From assembly GCA_016716535.1 (NCBI GenBank), contig JADJWD010000004.1, positions 434,001 to 498,000 of the forward strand: 64,000 bases of DNA, written 5' to 3'. This document shows, one piece after another, positions 54,371 through 61,617 of the stretch. Below the pieces are notes generated by a model. The model searched no databases and was not told the DNA's origin. It saw nothing but the letters and a program-made list of their open reading frames with translations. Origin of the DNA: Betaproteobacteria bacterium (GTDB lineage: Bacteria > Pseudomonadota > Gammaproteobacteria > Burkholderiales > Burkholderiaceae_C). A program made the translations under genes and the position numbers. How positions within the stretch are numbered: the first letter of the stretch is position 1; every line of letters begins with the position of its first letter.

Positions 54371-55584
54371 AGCAGCCGCTGCGCCTGGCCAGCGTCGCGG
54401 CGTTTGCGTCGATCGCGTCGATGCGCGCGTGCGATCCGATGCTGCTGCCGCTGGCCACCGAGTTCGGCCGCGGGCTCGGCGAGGTGTCGCGGGTGGTGTC
54501 GGTGTTCGCGGTGGCGTACGGGCTGCTGCAGCTCTTGTACGGGCCGCTCGGCCACCGCATCGGCAAGCTCACCGTCGTCGCCTTCGCATGCATCGGCTGC
54601 GCGCTCGCCGCCGGCGCGGCGGCCTTCGCGCAAACGCTCGAGCAGCTCGTCGCCGCGCGCATCGTGATGGGCGCCACCGCGGCGGGCATCGTGCCGATGA
54701 CGATCGCCTGGATCGGCGACAGCGTGCCTTACGAGCAGCGGCAGGAGACGCTGGCGCGGCTGCTCGGCGCCACGGTGAGCGGGATGATCGCGGGGCTGTG
54801 GCTCGGCGCGTGGATCACCGAGGCGTTCGGCTGGCGCGCGGTGTTCGCGGTGCTCGTACTGCTGTTCGCGGCGGCGGCGCTGCCGCTGGTGACGCTGGTG
54901 CGCGGCGCGCGCGCGGCGGCGGCGACTGGCGCTGCGGATTGCGCAACGACACCGGGCCGTTCCGCATTCAACTCGCTGCTCACCCAATTGCGCCTGCCGC
55001 TCATGCCGCGCGTGCGCTGGGTGCTCGCCGTCGTCGGCATCGAGGGCGCGCTGATGTTCGGCATGTTGTCGTTCGTGCCGGCGTATCTCGGGCAGCGGCA
55101 CGGTCTGGGCACCGGTGCGGCGGGTTCGGTGCTGGCGCTCTACGGCGTCGGCGGGTTGCTGTACAGCCGCGTCGCACGGCGGCTGCTGCACGCGCTGGGC
55201 GAACGGGGCTTGGCGATGGCCGGCGGCGCGGTGCTGGGCGCCGCGCTGCTCGTCCTGACCTGGGCGCCGCACTGGGCGCTGGCAGCGCCGGGGTGCCTGC
55301 TGGCCGGCGCCGGCTTCTACATGATCCACACGACGCTGCAGACGCAGGCCACGCAGATGGCGCCGGCGCAGCGTGGCAGCGCGGTGGCGCTGTTCGCCTG
55401 CGTGCTCTTCCTCGGCCAGTCGGGCGGCGTCGCGGCGGTGTCGCTGGCGGTGGACCGCGGCTGGACGGCGTCAGCGCCTGCGCGCTGGGGCTCGTCGCGG
55501 TGGGCTGGGTGGTCGGGCGCGGCGTCGGGCCGCGATGACAACGCTGGCTCCAACGCTTGGCCGCGACAGTCGCACCGCGGCTGA
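54352..55584 (+). CDS. MFS transporter, 3' end shifted by an indel
   Basis: From ATG 54352 (MPPDPLKQPLRLASVAAFAS). 12-helix major facilitator pattern: FAVAYGLLQLLYGPLGHRIG (the conserved loop 2-3 G-R-G region), ACIGCALAAGAAAFA, VMGATAAGIVPMTIAWIGD, and in the second half GALMFGMLSFVPAYLGQRHG and LLAGAGFYMIHTTLQTQAT. Near 55471 the frame seems to lose one T: the expected final helix ACALGLVAVGWVVGRGVG is in the +2 frame and would stop at 55536-55538. The long frame instead adds a Ser/Trp-rich tail to 55584. Substrate unknown (drug or sugar efflux-like). Confidence 0.83.
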   Translation: MPPDPLKQPLRLASVAAFASIASMRACDPMLLPLATEFGRGLGEVSRVVSVFAVAYGLLQLLYGPLGHRIGKLTVVAFACIGCALAAGAAAFAQTLEQLVAARIVMGATAAGIVPMTIAWIGDSVPYEQRQETLARLLGATVSGMIAGLWLGAWITEAFGWRAVFAVLVLLFAAAALPLVTLVRGARAAAATGAADCATTPGRSAFNSLLTQLRLPLMPRVRWVLAVVGIEGALMFGMLSFVPAYLGQRHGLGTGAAGSVLALYGVGGLLYSRVARRLLHALGERGLAMAGGAVLGAALLVLTWAPHWALAAPGCLLAGAGFYMIHTTLQTQATQMAPAQRGSAVALFACVLFLGQSGGVAAVSLAVDRGWTASAPARWGSSRWAGWSGAASGRDDNAGSNAWPRQSHRG

Positions 55585-55624
55585 CGCTGGCCGCGCGCCA
55601 CCACCGAGGCCGAAGGAGCCCGCC

Positions 55625-56263
55625 ATGCCCGAGAACACCGTTGGCGAATCCGCCAACGCCGACCCCGTGCCCTGCGCCACCTACCACGCCGGCATGCGCA
55701 CGCTGCAAGACCGCTTCGACACGCGCCGGCTCGCCGACCGGCTCGACGAGCGGCTCGGCCGCAGCGCCTTCACCGCCGACGACCGCGCGTTCATCGAAAC
55801 GCGCACGATGTTCTTCCTGGCCACCGCCGACGCCGAAGGCCGCCCTGACTGCTCGTACAAGGGCGGCGACTCCGGCTTCGTGCGCGTCGCCGGCGAGCGC
55901 GACCTCGTTTTCCCGAGCTACGACGGCAACGGCCAGTTTCGCAGCCTCGGCAACGTGCTCGCGAACGGCGCGGTCGGGCTGCTGTTCATCGACTTCCAGT
56001 CGCCGCGGCGGCTGCGCGTCGTCGGCCGCGCCCAGGTGCTCGACGACGCCGAGTCGCTGGCGATGTTCGCCTGCGCGCAGCTCGTCGTGCGCGTGCGCGC
56101 AGAGCGCATCTTCCCGAACTGCCCGCGCTACATCCACGCCGCCGAGACCGTGCGCCCGTCGGCCGACGTGCCACGCGCCGGCCACACGCCGCCGCCGGCG
56201 CGGTGGAAGTCGATGGACTTCCTCGCCGACGTGCTGCCGGTCGCACGCGCACCGAAACCCTGA
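55625..56263 (+). CDS. Pyridoxamine 5'-phosphate oxidase family protein
   Basis: 212 residues from ATG 55625 (MPENTVGESANADPVPCATY). The split-barrel flavin-binding fold is visible: FIETRTMFFLATADAEGRPD, KGGDSGFVRVAGERDLVFPS, YDGNGQFRSLGNVLANGAVG, LLFIDFQSPRRLRVVGRAQV. These are the conserved parts of PPOX-like proteins of the COG3576 type, which bind FMN, F420 or heme rather than acting as PdxH. A PNCPRYIH motif near the C-terminus is typical. Follows the MFS gene by about 40-86 bases. Confidence 0.87.
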   Translation: MPENTVGESANADPVPCATYHAGMRTLQDRFDTRRLADRLDERLGRSAFTADDRAFIETRTMFFLATADAEGRPDCSYKGGDSGFVRVAGERDLVFPSYDGNGQFRSLGNVLANGAVGLLFIDFQSPRRLRVVGRAQVLDDAESLAMFACAQLVVRVRAERIFPNCPRYIHAAETVRPSADVPRAGHTPPPARWKSMDFLADVLPVARAPKP

Positions 56264-56359
56264 TCGGTTCCCGGGAACGACATTTGCCGCTGGCGCCGGT
56301 TGAGCCGCTTGCACACGGCCCCTGCGAGGGGGCGCGCGGGTGGCTGGAGGGAACCCGTC

Positions 56360-57625
56360 ATGGCCGACGTCCGCAGCGCCCGCGTGCACACCTTTGTCCT
56401 GGCTGGCGGCAACGGCTCGCGCCTGGCGCCGCTGACCGACCGGCAGTGCAAACCGGCGCTGCCGTTCTGTGCCGATTACCGCGTCATCGACTTCGTGCTC
56501 GGCAATCTGTGCCGCTCGGGGCTGCCGAGCGCCGACGTGGTCGTGCAATTCCGTCCGCATGGGCTGGTGCAGCATCTGCGGCAGGTGTGGCAGGACCCGG
56601 CCGACGAAGCCGAAGCGCGGTTCGCCGAGGCCGTGGGGCCGTACGGCGCGCCGTTTCGCGGCACCGCCGACGCAGTAGCGCGCAACCTCGCGCGCGTGAG
56701 CCCCGACGTCGACCTCGTGCTCGTCTTCGGCGCCGATCACGTCTACCGCATGGACGTGGCGCAGATGATCGGCTTTCACCTCGCCACCGGCGCGCAGGTG
56801 ACGGTGTCGACACTGCCGGTGCCGCTGGCGGCGGCGTCGGCGTTCGGCATCGTCGAGACCGACGACAGCGGCCGCGCGCGGCGCTTCCGCGAGAAGCCCG
56901 CCGATGCGCAGCCGCGGCCCGGCTGGCCCGGCGAGGCGCTGGCCTCGATGGGCAACTACGTCTTCGACGCGCGGCTCTTGCGCTGTGAACTTGCGCGTGC
57001 CGCCGCCGCCGGCGAAACCGACTTCGGCCACGACCTGCTGCCGCGTCTCGTCGAGCGCTGCCGCGTGATGGCCTACGACTTCCGCAGCCAGGTGCTGGGC
57101 GGCACGGCACCGACGCGCGAGCCGCACTACTGGCGCGACATCGGCACGCTCGGCGCGTACCACGAGGCGCACATGGACACGTTGGCCGACACGTTCGGCG
57201 GCCGGCCGCGCTTCGAGCCCGACGACCCGGCGTGGCCGCTGCGCCCTTCGCGGGCCGCCGCCGGCGACGCGCCGCCGCGACTGCACGGCAGCGACATCGT
57301 TGCCTCGCGCATCGGCGCCGCGGCGTGCGTGGAGCGCGCCAGCGTGCACTCGTCGGTCATCGGCCGCGGCGCCGAGATCGGCCGCGGCGCGCTGGTCGAG
57401 CGCAGCGTCGTCTTTGACGGCGTGCGCATCGGCGAAGGCGCGCGCATCCGCCGCGCCATCGTCGCCGAGGACAACGAGATCCCGGCGCGCGAGCGCATCG
57501 GCTACGACCCGGAGGTCGACCGCATCCGCTTCACCGTCACGCGAGAGGGCATCGTCGTCGTGCCGCCGGGCACGTTTACGGCTTCTGAACACCGGGCGCC
57601 GGCCGACGCCACCGCGGGCACTTAG
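56360..57625 (+). CDS. glgC: Glucose-1-phosphate adenylyltransferase
   Basis: Makes ADP-glucose, the donor for glycogen synthesis. 421 residues from ATG 56360, with a gagggaac ribosome site about 10 bases upstream; an earlier ATG at 56300 is not supported. Motifs: VLAGGNGSRLAPLTDRQCKP (nucleotide loop), FGADHVYRMDVAQMIGFH (the Asp of the active site) and FGIVETDDSGRARRFREKP. A left-handed beta-helix C-terminal domain follows (VHSSVIGRGAEIGRGALVER). First gene of the glgC-glgX-treZ-treY operon. Confidence 0.94.
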   Translation: MADVRSARVHTFVLAGGNGSRLAPLTDRQCKPALPFCADYRVIDFVLGNLCRSGLPSADVVVQFRPHGLVQHLRQVWQDPADEAEARFAEAVGPYGAPFRGTADAVARNLARVSPDVDLVLVFGADHVYRMDVAQMIGFHLATGAQVTVSTLPVPLAAASAFGIVETDDSGRARRFREKPADAQPRPGWPGEALASMGNYVFDARLLRCELARAAAAGETDFGHDLLPRLVERCRVMAYDFRSQVLGGTAPTREPHYWRDIGTLGAYHEAHMDTLADTFGGRPRFEPDDPAWPLRPSRAAAGDAPPRLHGSDIVASRIGAAACVERASVHSSVIGRGAEIGRGALVERSVVFDGVRIGEGARIRRAIVAEDNEIPARERIGYDPEVDRIRFTVTREGIVVVPPGTFTASEHRAPADATAGT

Positions 57626-57635
57626 CCGCCTGTCA

Positions 57636-59729
57636 ATGACCAAGCCGCGCACCCGCCTGGGCCGCCCGTATCCGCTGGGCGCCACCTGGGACGGCAGCGG
57701 CGTGAACTTCGCTCTGCACGCGGGCGCGGCCGATCAGGTGACGCTGTGCTTGTTCGACGCCGACGGCGGCCATGAGCGGCGCGTGCCGCTCGAACGCCAC
57801 CGCCACCACGTCTGGTACGGCTACGTCGTCGGCATCGGAGCGGGGCAGCTCTACGGCTACCGTGTGCATGGCCGCTACGACCCGGCAAGCGGCCAGCGCT
57901 GCAACCCGCACAAGCTGCTGCTCGACCCGTATGCGCGCGCCGTGCACGGCGCGCCGAAGTGGGGGCCGGCGCTGTACAGCTACGTGCTCGGCGAGGAAGC
58001 TGAAGACCTCTCGTGCAGCCTCGAAGACAGCGCCGTGGCGGCGCCGAAGGGCGTCGTCGTCGACGACGGCTTCGACTGGGGCGCGAGCGCGCCGCCGCGC
58101 ACGCCGTGGCACCGGACGGTGATCTACGAAGTGCACGTCAAGGGCTTCACGATGCAGCACCCGGGCGTCCCGGAGGAACTGCGCGGCACGTACCTCGGGC
58201 TCGCGTCACCCGCGGCGATCGCGCACTTCAAGCGCCTGGGCGTCACGGCGATCGAGCTCTTGCCGGTGCACGCGTTCGTCGACGACCACCGGCTGCACGA
58301 CCTGGGCCTGGCGAACTACTGGGGCTACAACACCCTCGCGTTCCTCGCGCCGGAGGCGCGCTACGCGAGCGACCGCACGCCCGGCGCCGCGGTGCGCGAA
58401 TTCAAGCAGATGGTGCGCACGCTGCACGAGGCCGGGCTCGAGGTGATCCTCGACGTCGTCTACAACCACACCTGCGAAGGCAACCACCTCGGGCCGACGT
58501 TGTCGTTCAAGGGCCTCGATCACGCGGGCTACTACCGCCTGAGCGCCGAAGACCGCCGCTACGGCGTGGACTACACCGGCACCGGCAACACGCTGGACAC
58601 GGCGCGCGCGACGGCGCTGCGCCTGGTGATGGACAGCCTGCGCTACTGGGCCGGCGAGATGCACGTCGACGGCTTTCGCTTCGACCTCGCCGTGGCGCTC
58701 GGCCGCGGGCGCGAGGCGTTCGATGCGCACAGCGGCTTCTTCGGCGCGGTCGCGCAGGAGCCGGTGTTGCTCGACGCCAAGTTGATCGCCGAGCCGTGGG
58801 ACCTGGGCCCCGAGGGCTACCGAGTCGGCGGCTTTCCGCCGGGCTGGGCCGAGTGGAACGGTGCTTACCGCGACACCGCGCGCGCCTTCTGGTGCGCGCG
58901 CGAGGCGACGCTCGCCGATCTCGCGGAGCGGCTCACCGGCTCGGCGGGTCTCTTCCGGCAGCCCGGCCGCGCGCCCACCGACAGCGTCAACCTCGTCACC
59001 GTGCACGACGGCTTCACGCTGCACGACCTCGTCAGCTACAACGTCAAGCACAACGAGGCCAACGGCGAAGACAACCGCGACGGCGAGAGCCACAACCGCG
59101 GCTGGAACTGCGGCTTCGAGGGCGAGACAGCCGACGAGCTGGTGAACGCGCAGCGCGAGCGGCTGAAGCGCAATCTGCTGGCGACGCTGTTCCTCTCGCA
59201 GGGCACGCCGCTGCTGCTTGCCGGCGACGAGCTCGGCCGCACGCAGCGCGGCAACAACAACGGCTATTGCCAGGACAACGAGCTCTCCTGGCTCGACTGG
59301 ACGATGACGCCGCAGCGCGAGCGGCTGCTCGCCTTCGTCGAGCGGCTCGCTGCGTTGCGCCACGCGCTGCCGGCATTGCGGCGCGCGGACTGGTTCAATG
59401 GCAGCAGGCCGGATGGCACGCCCGAGATCGTCTGGCGCCACCCGGACGGCAGCGAGATGCAGGCCGAGCAGTGGGCCGAGACGCCGTGTGTCGGCGCGCT
59501 GCTCGCCCACGTGCTGCTGCTCGTCAACGCCGGCGACGAGCCGGTGACATTCGTGCTGCCCGAAGGCGAGTGGGCGCCACGCATCGACACCTGCACGCGC
59601 GACGGCTTTCCGGCCGACGAGGCGGCGCTCGGCGATGACGTCATCGTCAACGGCCGGTCGGTGCAGCTGCTGACGCAGCGGGGCGCTGACCTGGACGACG
59701 ATGACACGCAGGACGAAGGCCCGCAATGA
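57636..59729 (+). CDS. glgX: Glycogen debranching enzyme
   Basis: Hydrolyses alpha-1,6 branches of limit dextrin. 697 residues from ATG 57636, 10 bases after the glgC stop. N-terminal CBM48 (PYPLGATWDGSGVNFALHAG) then GH13 catalytic domain: YEVHVKGFTMQHPGVPEELR, DVVYNHTCEGNHLGPTLSF, nucleophile Asp in HVDGFRFDLAVALGR, acid Glu in KLIAEPWDLGPEGYRVG and Asp in VTVHDGFTLHDLVSYN. NRGWNCGFEGET and GDELGRTQRGNNNGYCQDNE are characteristic of GlgX/TreX. Ends with an acidic DLDDDDTQDEGPQ. It overlaps treZ by four bases (ATGA). Confidence 0.95.
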   Translation: MTKPRTRLGRPYPLGATWDGSGVNFALHAGAADQVTLCLFDADGGHERRVPLERHRHHVWYGYVVGIGAGQLYGYRVHGRYDPASGQRCNPHKLLLDPYARAVHGAPKWGPALYSYVLGEEAEDLSCSLEDSAVAAPKGVVVDDGFDWGASAPPRTPWHRTVIYEVHVKGFTMQHPGVPEELRGTYLGLASPAAIAHFKRLGVTAIELLPVHAFVDDHRLHDLGLANYWGYNTLAFLAPEARYASDRTPGAAVREFKQMVRTLHEAGLEVILDVVYNHTCEGNHLGPTLSFKGLDHAGYYRLSAEDRRYGVDYTGTGNTLDTARATALRLVMDSLRYWAGEMHVDGFRFDLAVALGRGREAFDAHSGFFGAVAQEPVLLDAKLIAEPWDLGPEGYRVGGFPPGWAEWNGAYRDTARAFWCAREATLADLAERLTGSAGLFRQPGRAPTDSVNLVTVHDGFTLHDLVSYNVKHNEANGEDNRDGESHNRGWNCGFEGETADELVNAQRERLKRNLLATLFLSQGTPLLLAGDELGRTQRGNNNGYCQDNELSWLDWTMTPQRERLLAFVERLAALRHALPALRRADWFNGSRPDGTPEIVWRHPDGSEMQAEQWAETPCVGALLAHVLLLVNAGDEPVTFVLPEGEWAPRIDTCTRDGFPADEAALGDDVIVNGRSVQLLTQRGADLDDDDTQDEGPQ

Positions 59730-61606
59730 AACGCAGCCACCTGATGCGCTGGGGCGCCACATTGTGCGGCGGCGGCGCCGACTTCCGCCTGTGGGCGCCG
59801 GCGGCCAAGGACGTGGAGCTGCTGCTCGGCGAGCGCACGCTCGTCGCCGAGCGGCAGCTCGACGGCTGGTGGCGCGCGCGCGTCGCCGGCGCCACCGCCG
59901 GCCAGCGCTACCGCTGGCGCATCGACAGCCGGCTCGAAGTGCCGGACCCCGCCTCGCGCTGCAACCCCGAGGGGCCGCACGGCGCGTCGCTGCTCGTCGA
60001 CCCGCTCGCCTACACGTGGAGCGACGGCGAGTGGCGCGGCCGGTCGTGGCACGAGGCGGTGTTCTACGAACTGCACATCGGCTGCTTCACCGACGAAGGC
60101 ACCTGGGACGCGGCGCGCGCGCGGCTGCCGGCGCTGCGCGCGTTGGGCATCACGGCGCTGCAGATCATGCCGGTGGCCGACTGGCCCGGCCGCTTCGGCT
60201 GGGGCTACGACGGCGTGCTGCCGTTCGCGCCGTTTCACGGCTACGGCGCGCCGGACGACTTCAAGCGCTTCGTCGACGCCGCGCACGCGCTCGGGCTGAT
60301 GGTGTTCCTCGACGTCGTCGACAACCACTTCGGCCCGGAAGGCAACTGGCTGCACGCCTACGCGCCCGGCTTCTTCACCGAGCGCCATCGCACCGCCTGG
60401 GGCGCGGCGATCGACTTCGGCGACGAGGCGGTGCGCGACTTCTACGTGCAGCATGCGCTGTACTGGCTGACCGAGTACCACCTCGACGGCCTGCGCTTCG
60501 ATGCCGTGCATGCCATGCGCGACGAGCCGCGCGAGGGCGTGCACGGCCGGCCGCACATCCTGGAAGAGATCTCGAGTCGTGTGCGCGCGGCGTTCGCGAA
60601 TGTCGCGAATGCTGCCAATGGCGCCGGCGCTCCTCCGCGGCGCGTGCACCTCGTGCTCGAGAACGACAGCAACGACGCCGCGCGGCTGGCCGCCCCCGGC
60701 ACGCCCGGGCGCTATGAGGGGCAGTGGAACGGCGACGTCCACCACGCGCTGCACGTGCTGCTGACGGGCGAGCGCGACGGCTACTACGCCGAGTACGACG
60801 CGCCGGTGGCGCAGCTTGCGCGCTGCCTGACGCACGGCTTCGCGCGCGAGGGCGGGCCGCACAACGTCGAAGGCGCGCCGCCCCGGCGCGCCGCGCGCAA
60901 CCGCGTGCCGCTGTCGGCCTGCGTGAACTTCCTGCACAACCACGACCAGATCGGCAACCGCGCCTTCGGCGAGCGGCTGACGGTGCTGGCCGAGCCCGCG
61001 GCGCTGCGCCTGGCGGTGGCGATCGTGCTGCTGGCGCCTTCGCCGCCCTTGCTCTTCATGGGCGACGAGGCCGGCGCGGTGACGCCGTTCCTCTACTTCG
61101 CCGACTGGAGCGCAGAGCTGCGTGACGCGGTGCGCCGCGGCCGGGTCGCGGAGTTCGCACACTTTGCGCGTTATGCCGAGGCGGCGCGCGCGGGCCGGCT
61201 GCCGGACCCGTGCAGCGAAGCGACCTTCGCGCGCTGCCGCGTGCAGCCCGGCCCCGACGCGGCGGCGTGGCAGGCGGCCTATCGCACGCTGCTGGCGCTG
61301 CGCGCGATGCGGTTGCAGCCGCGGCTGCCGGACCTGCTGGAAGACGGCCACGACGCCGCGTTCGAAGGCCGCTTGCTCGAAGTGCGCTGGCGCTTCGGCG
61401 GCGAGCGCGCCGGCGTCTGGACGATGCAGGTGAACCTCGGCCCCGAGGCCGCGGCCGCGCCTATGCCCGCCGGCGAACGCCTGCACGCCGAAGGTGAGGC
61501 CACGGCTGCAGTGCTCGGCCCCTGGTCAGGTCGCTGGCATTGGCTGGACACGCACGAGGACGCCTCTTTCTCCCTCTCCCGCCCAGGCGGGAGAGGGCCG
61601 GGGTAA
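59726..61606 (+). CDS. treZ: Malto-oligosyltrehalose trehalohydrolase
   Basis: Releases trehalose from malto-oligosyltrehalose. 626 residues, overlapping glgX by ATGA. GH13 signatures: FYELHIGCFTDEGTWDAARA, DVVDNHFGPEGNWLHAYAP (GPEGN typical of TreZ), nucleophile in DGLRFDAVHAMRDEP, HLVLENDSNDA and FLHNHDQIGNRAFGERL. Followed by LLFMGDEAGAVTPFLYFADW. The final SFSLSRPGGRGPG is encoded by a dispersed inverted repeat and is probably not original. treY starts 11 bases after the stop, so the pair forms the TreYZ pathway that turns glycogen ends into trehalose. Confidence 0.95.
   Translation: MKRSHLMRWGATLCGGGADFRLWAPAAKDVELLLGERTLVAERQLDGWWRARVAGATAGQRYRWRIDSRLEVPDPASRCNPEGPHGASLLVDPLAYTWSDGEWRGRSWHEAVFYELHIGCFTDEGTWDAARARLPALRALGITALQIMPVADWPGRFGWGYDGVLPFAPFHGYGAPDDFKRFVDAAHALGLMVFLDVVDNHFGPEGNWLHAYAPGFFTERHRTAWGAAIDFGDEAVRDFYVQHALYWLTEYHLDGLRFDAVHAMRDEPREGVHGRPHILEEISSRVRAAFANVANAANGAGAPPRRVHLVLENDSNDAARLAAPGTPGRYEGQWNGDVHHALHVLLTGERDGYYAEYDAPVAQLARCLTHGFAREGGPHNVEGAPPRRAARNRVPLSACVNFLHNHDQIGNRAFGERLTVLAEPAALRLAVAIVLLAPSPPLLFMGDEAGAVTPFLYFADWSAELRDAVRRGRVAEFAHFARYAEAARAGRLPDPCSEATFARCRVQPGPDAAAWQAAYRTLLALRAMRLQPRLPDLLEDGHDAAFEGRLLEVRWRFGGERAGVWTMQVNLGPEAAAAPMPAGERLHAEGEATAAVLGPWSGRWHWLDTHEDASFSLSRPGGRGPG
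61572..61597. repeat. Perfect 12-bp inverted repeat at the 3' end of treZ
   Basis: ccctctcccgcc and ggcgggagaggg form a perfect stem with a two-base loop (ca). It encodes the last residues of treZ. No T run follows, so it is not a classic terminator; similar ctctcccgc repeats are dispersed in many proteobacterial genomes. Confidence 0.85.
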
Positions 61607-61617
61607 GGGTGGGCGCA

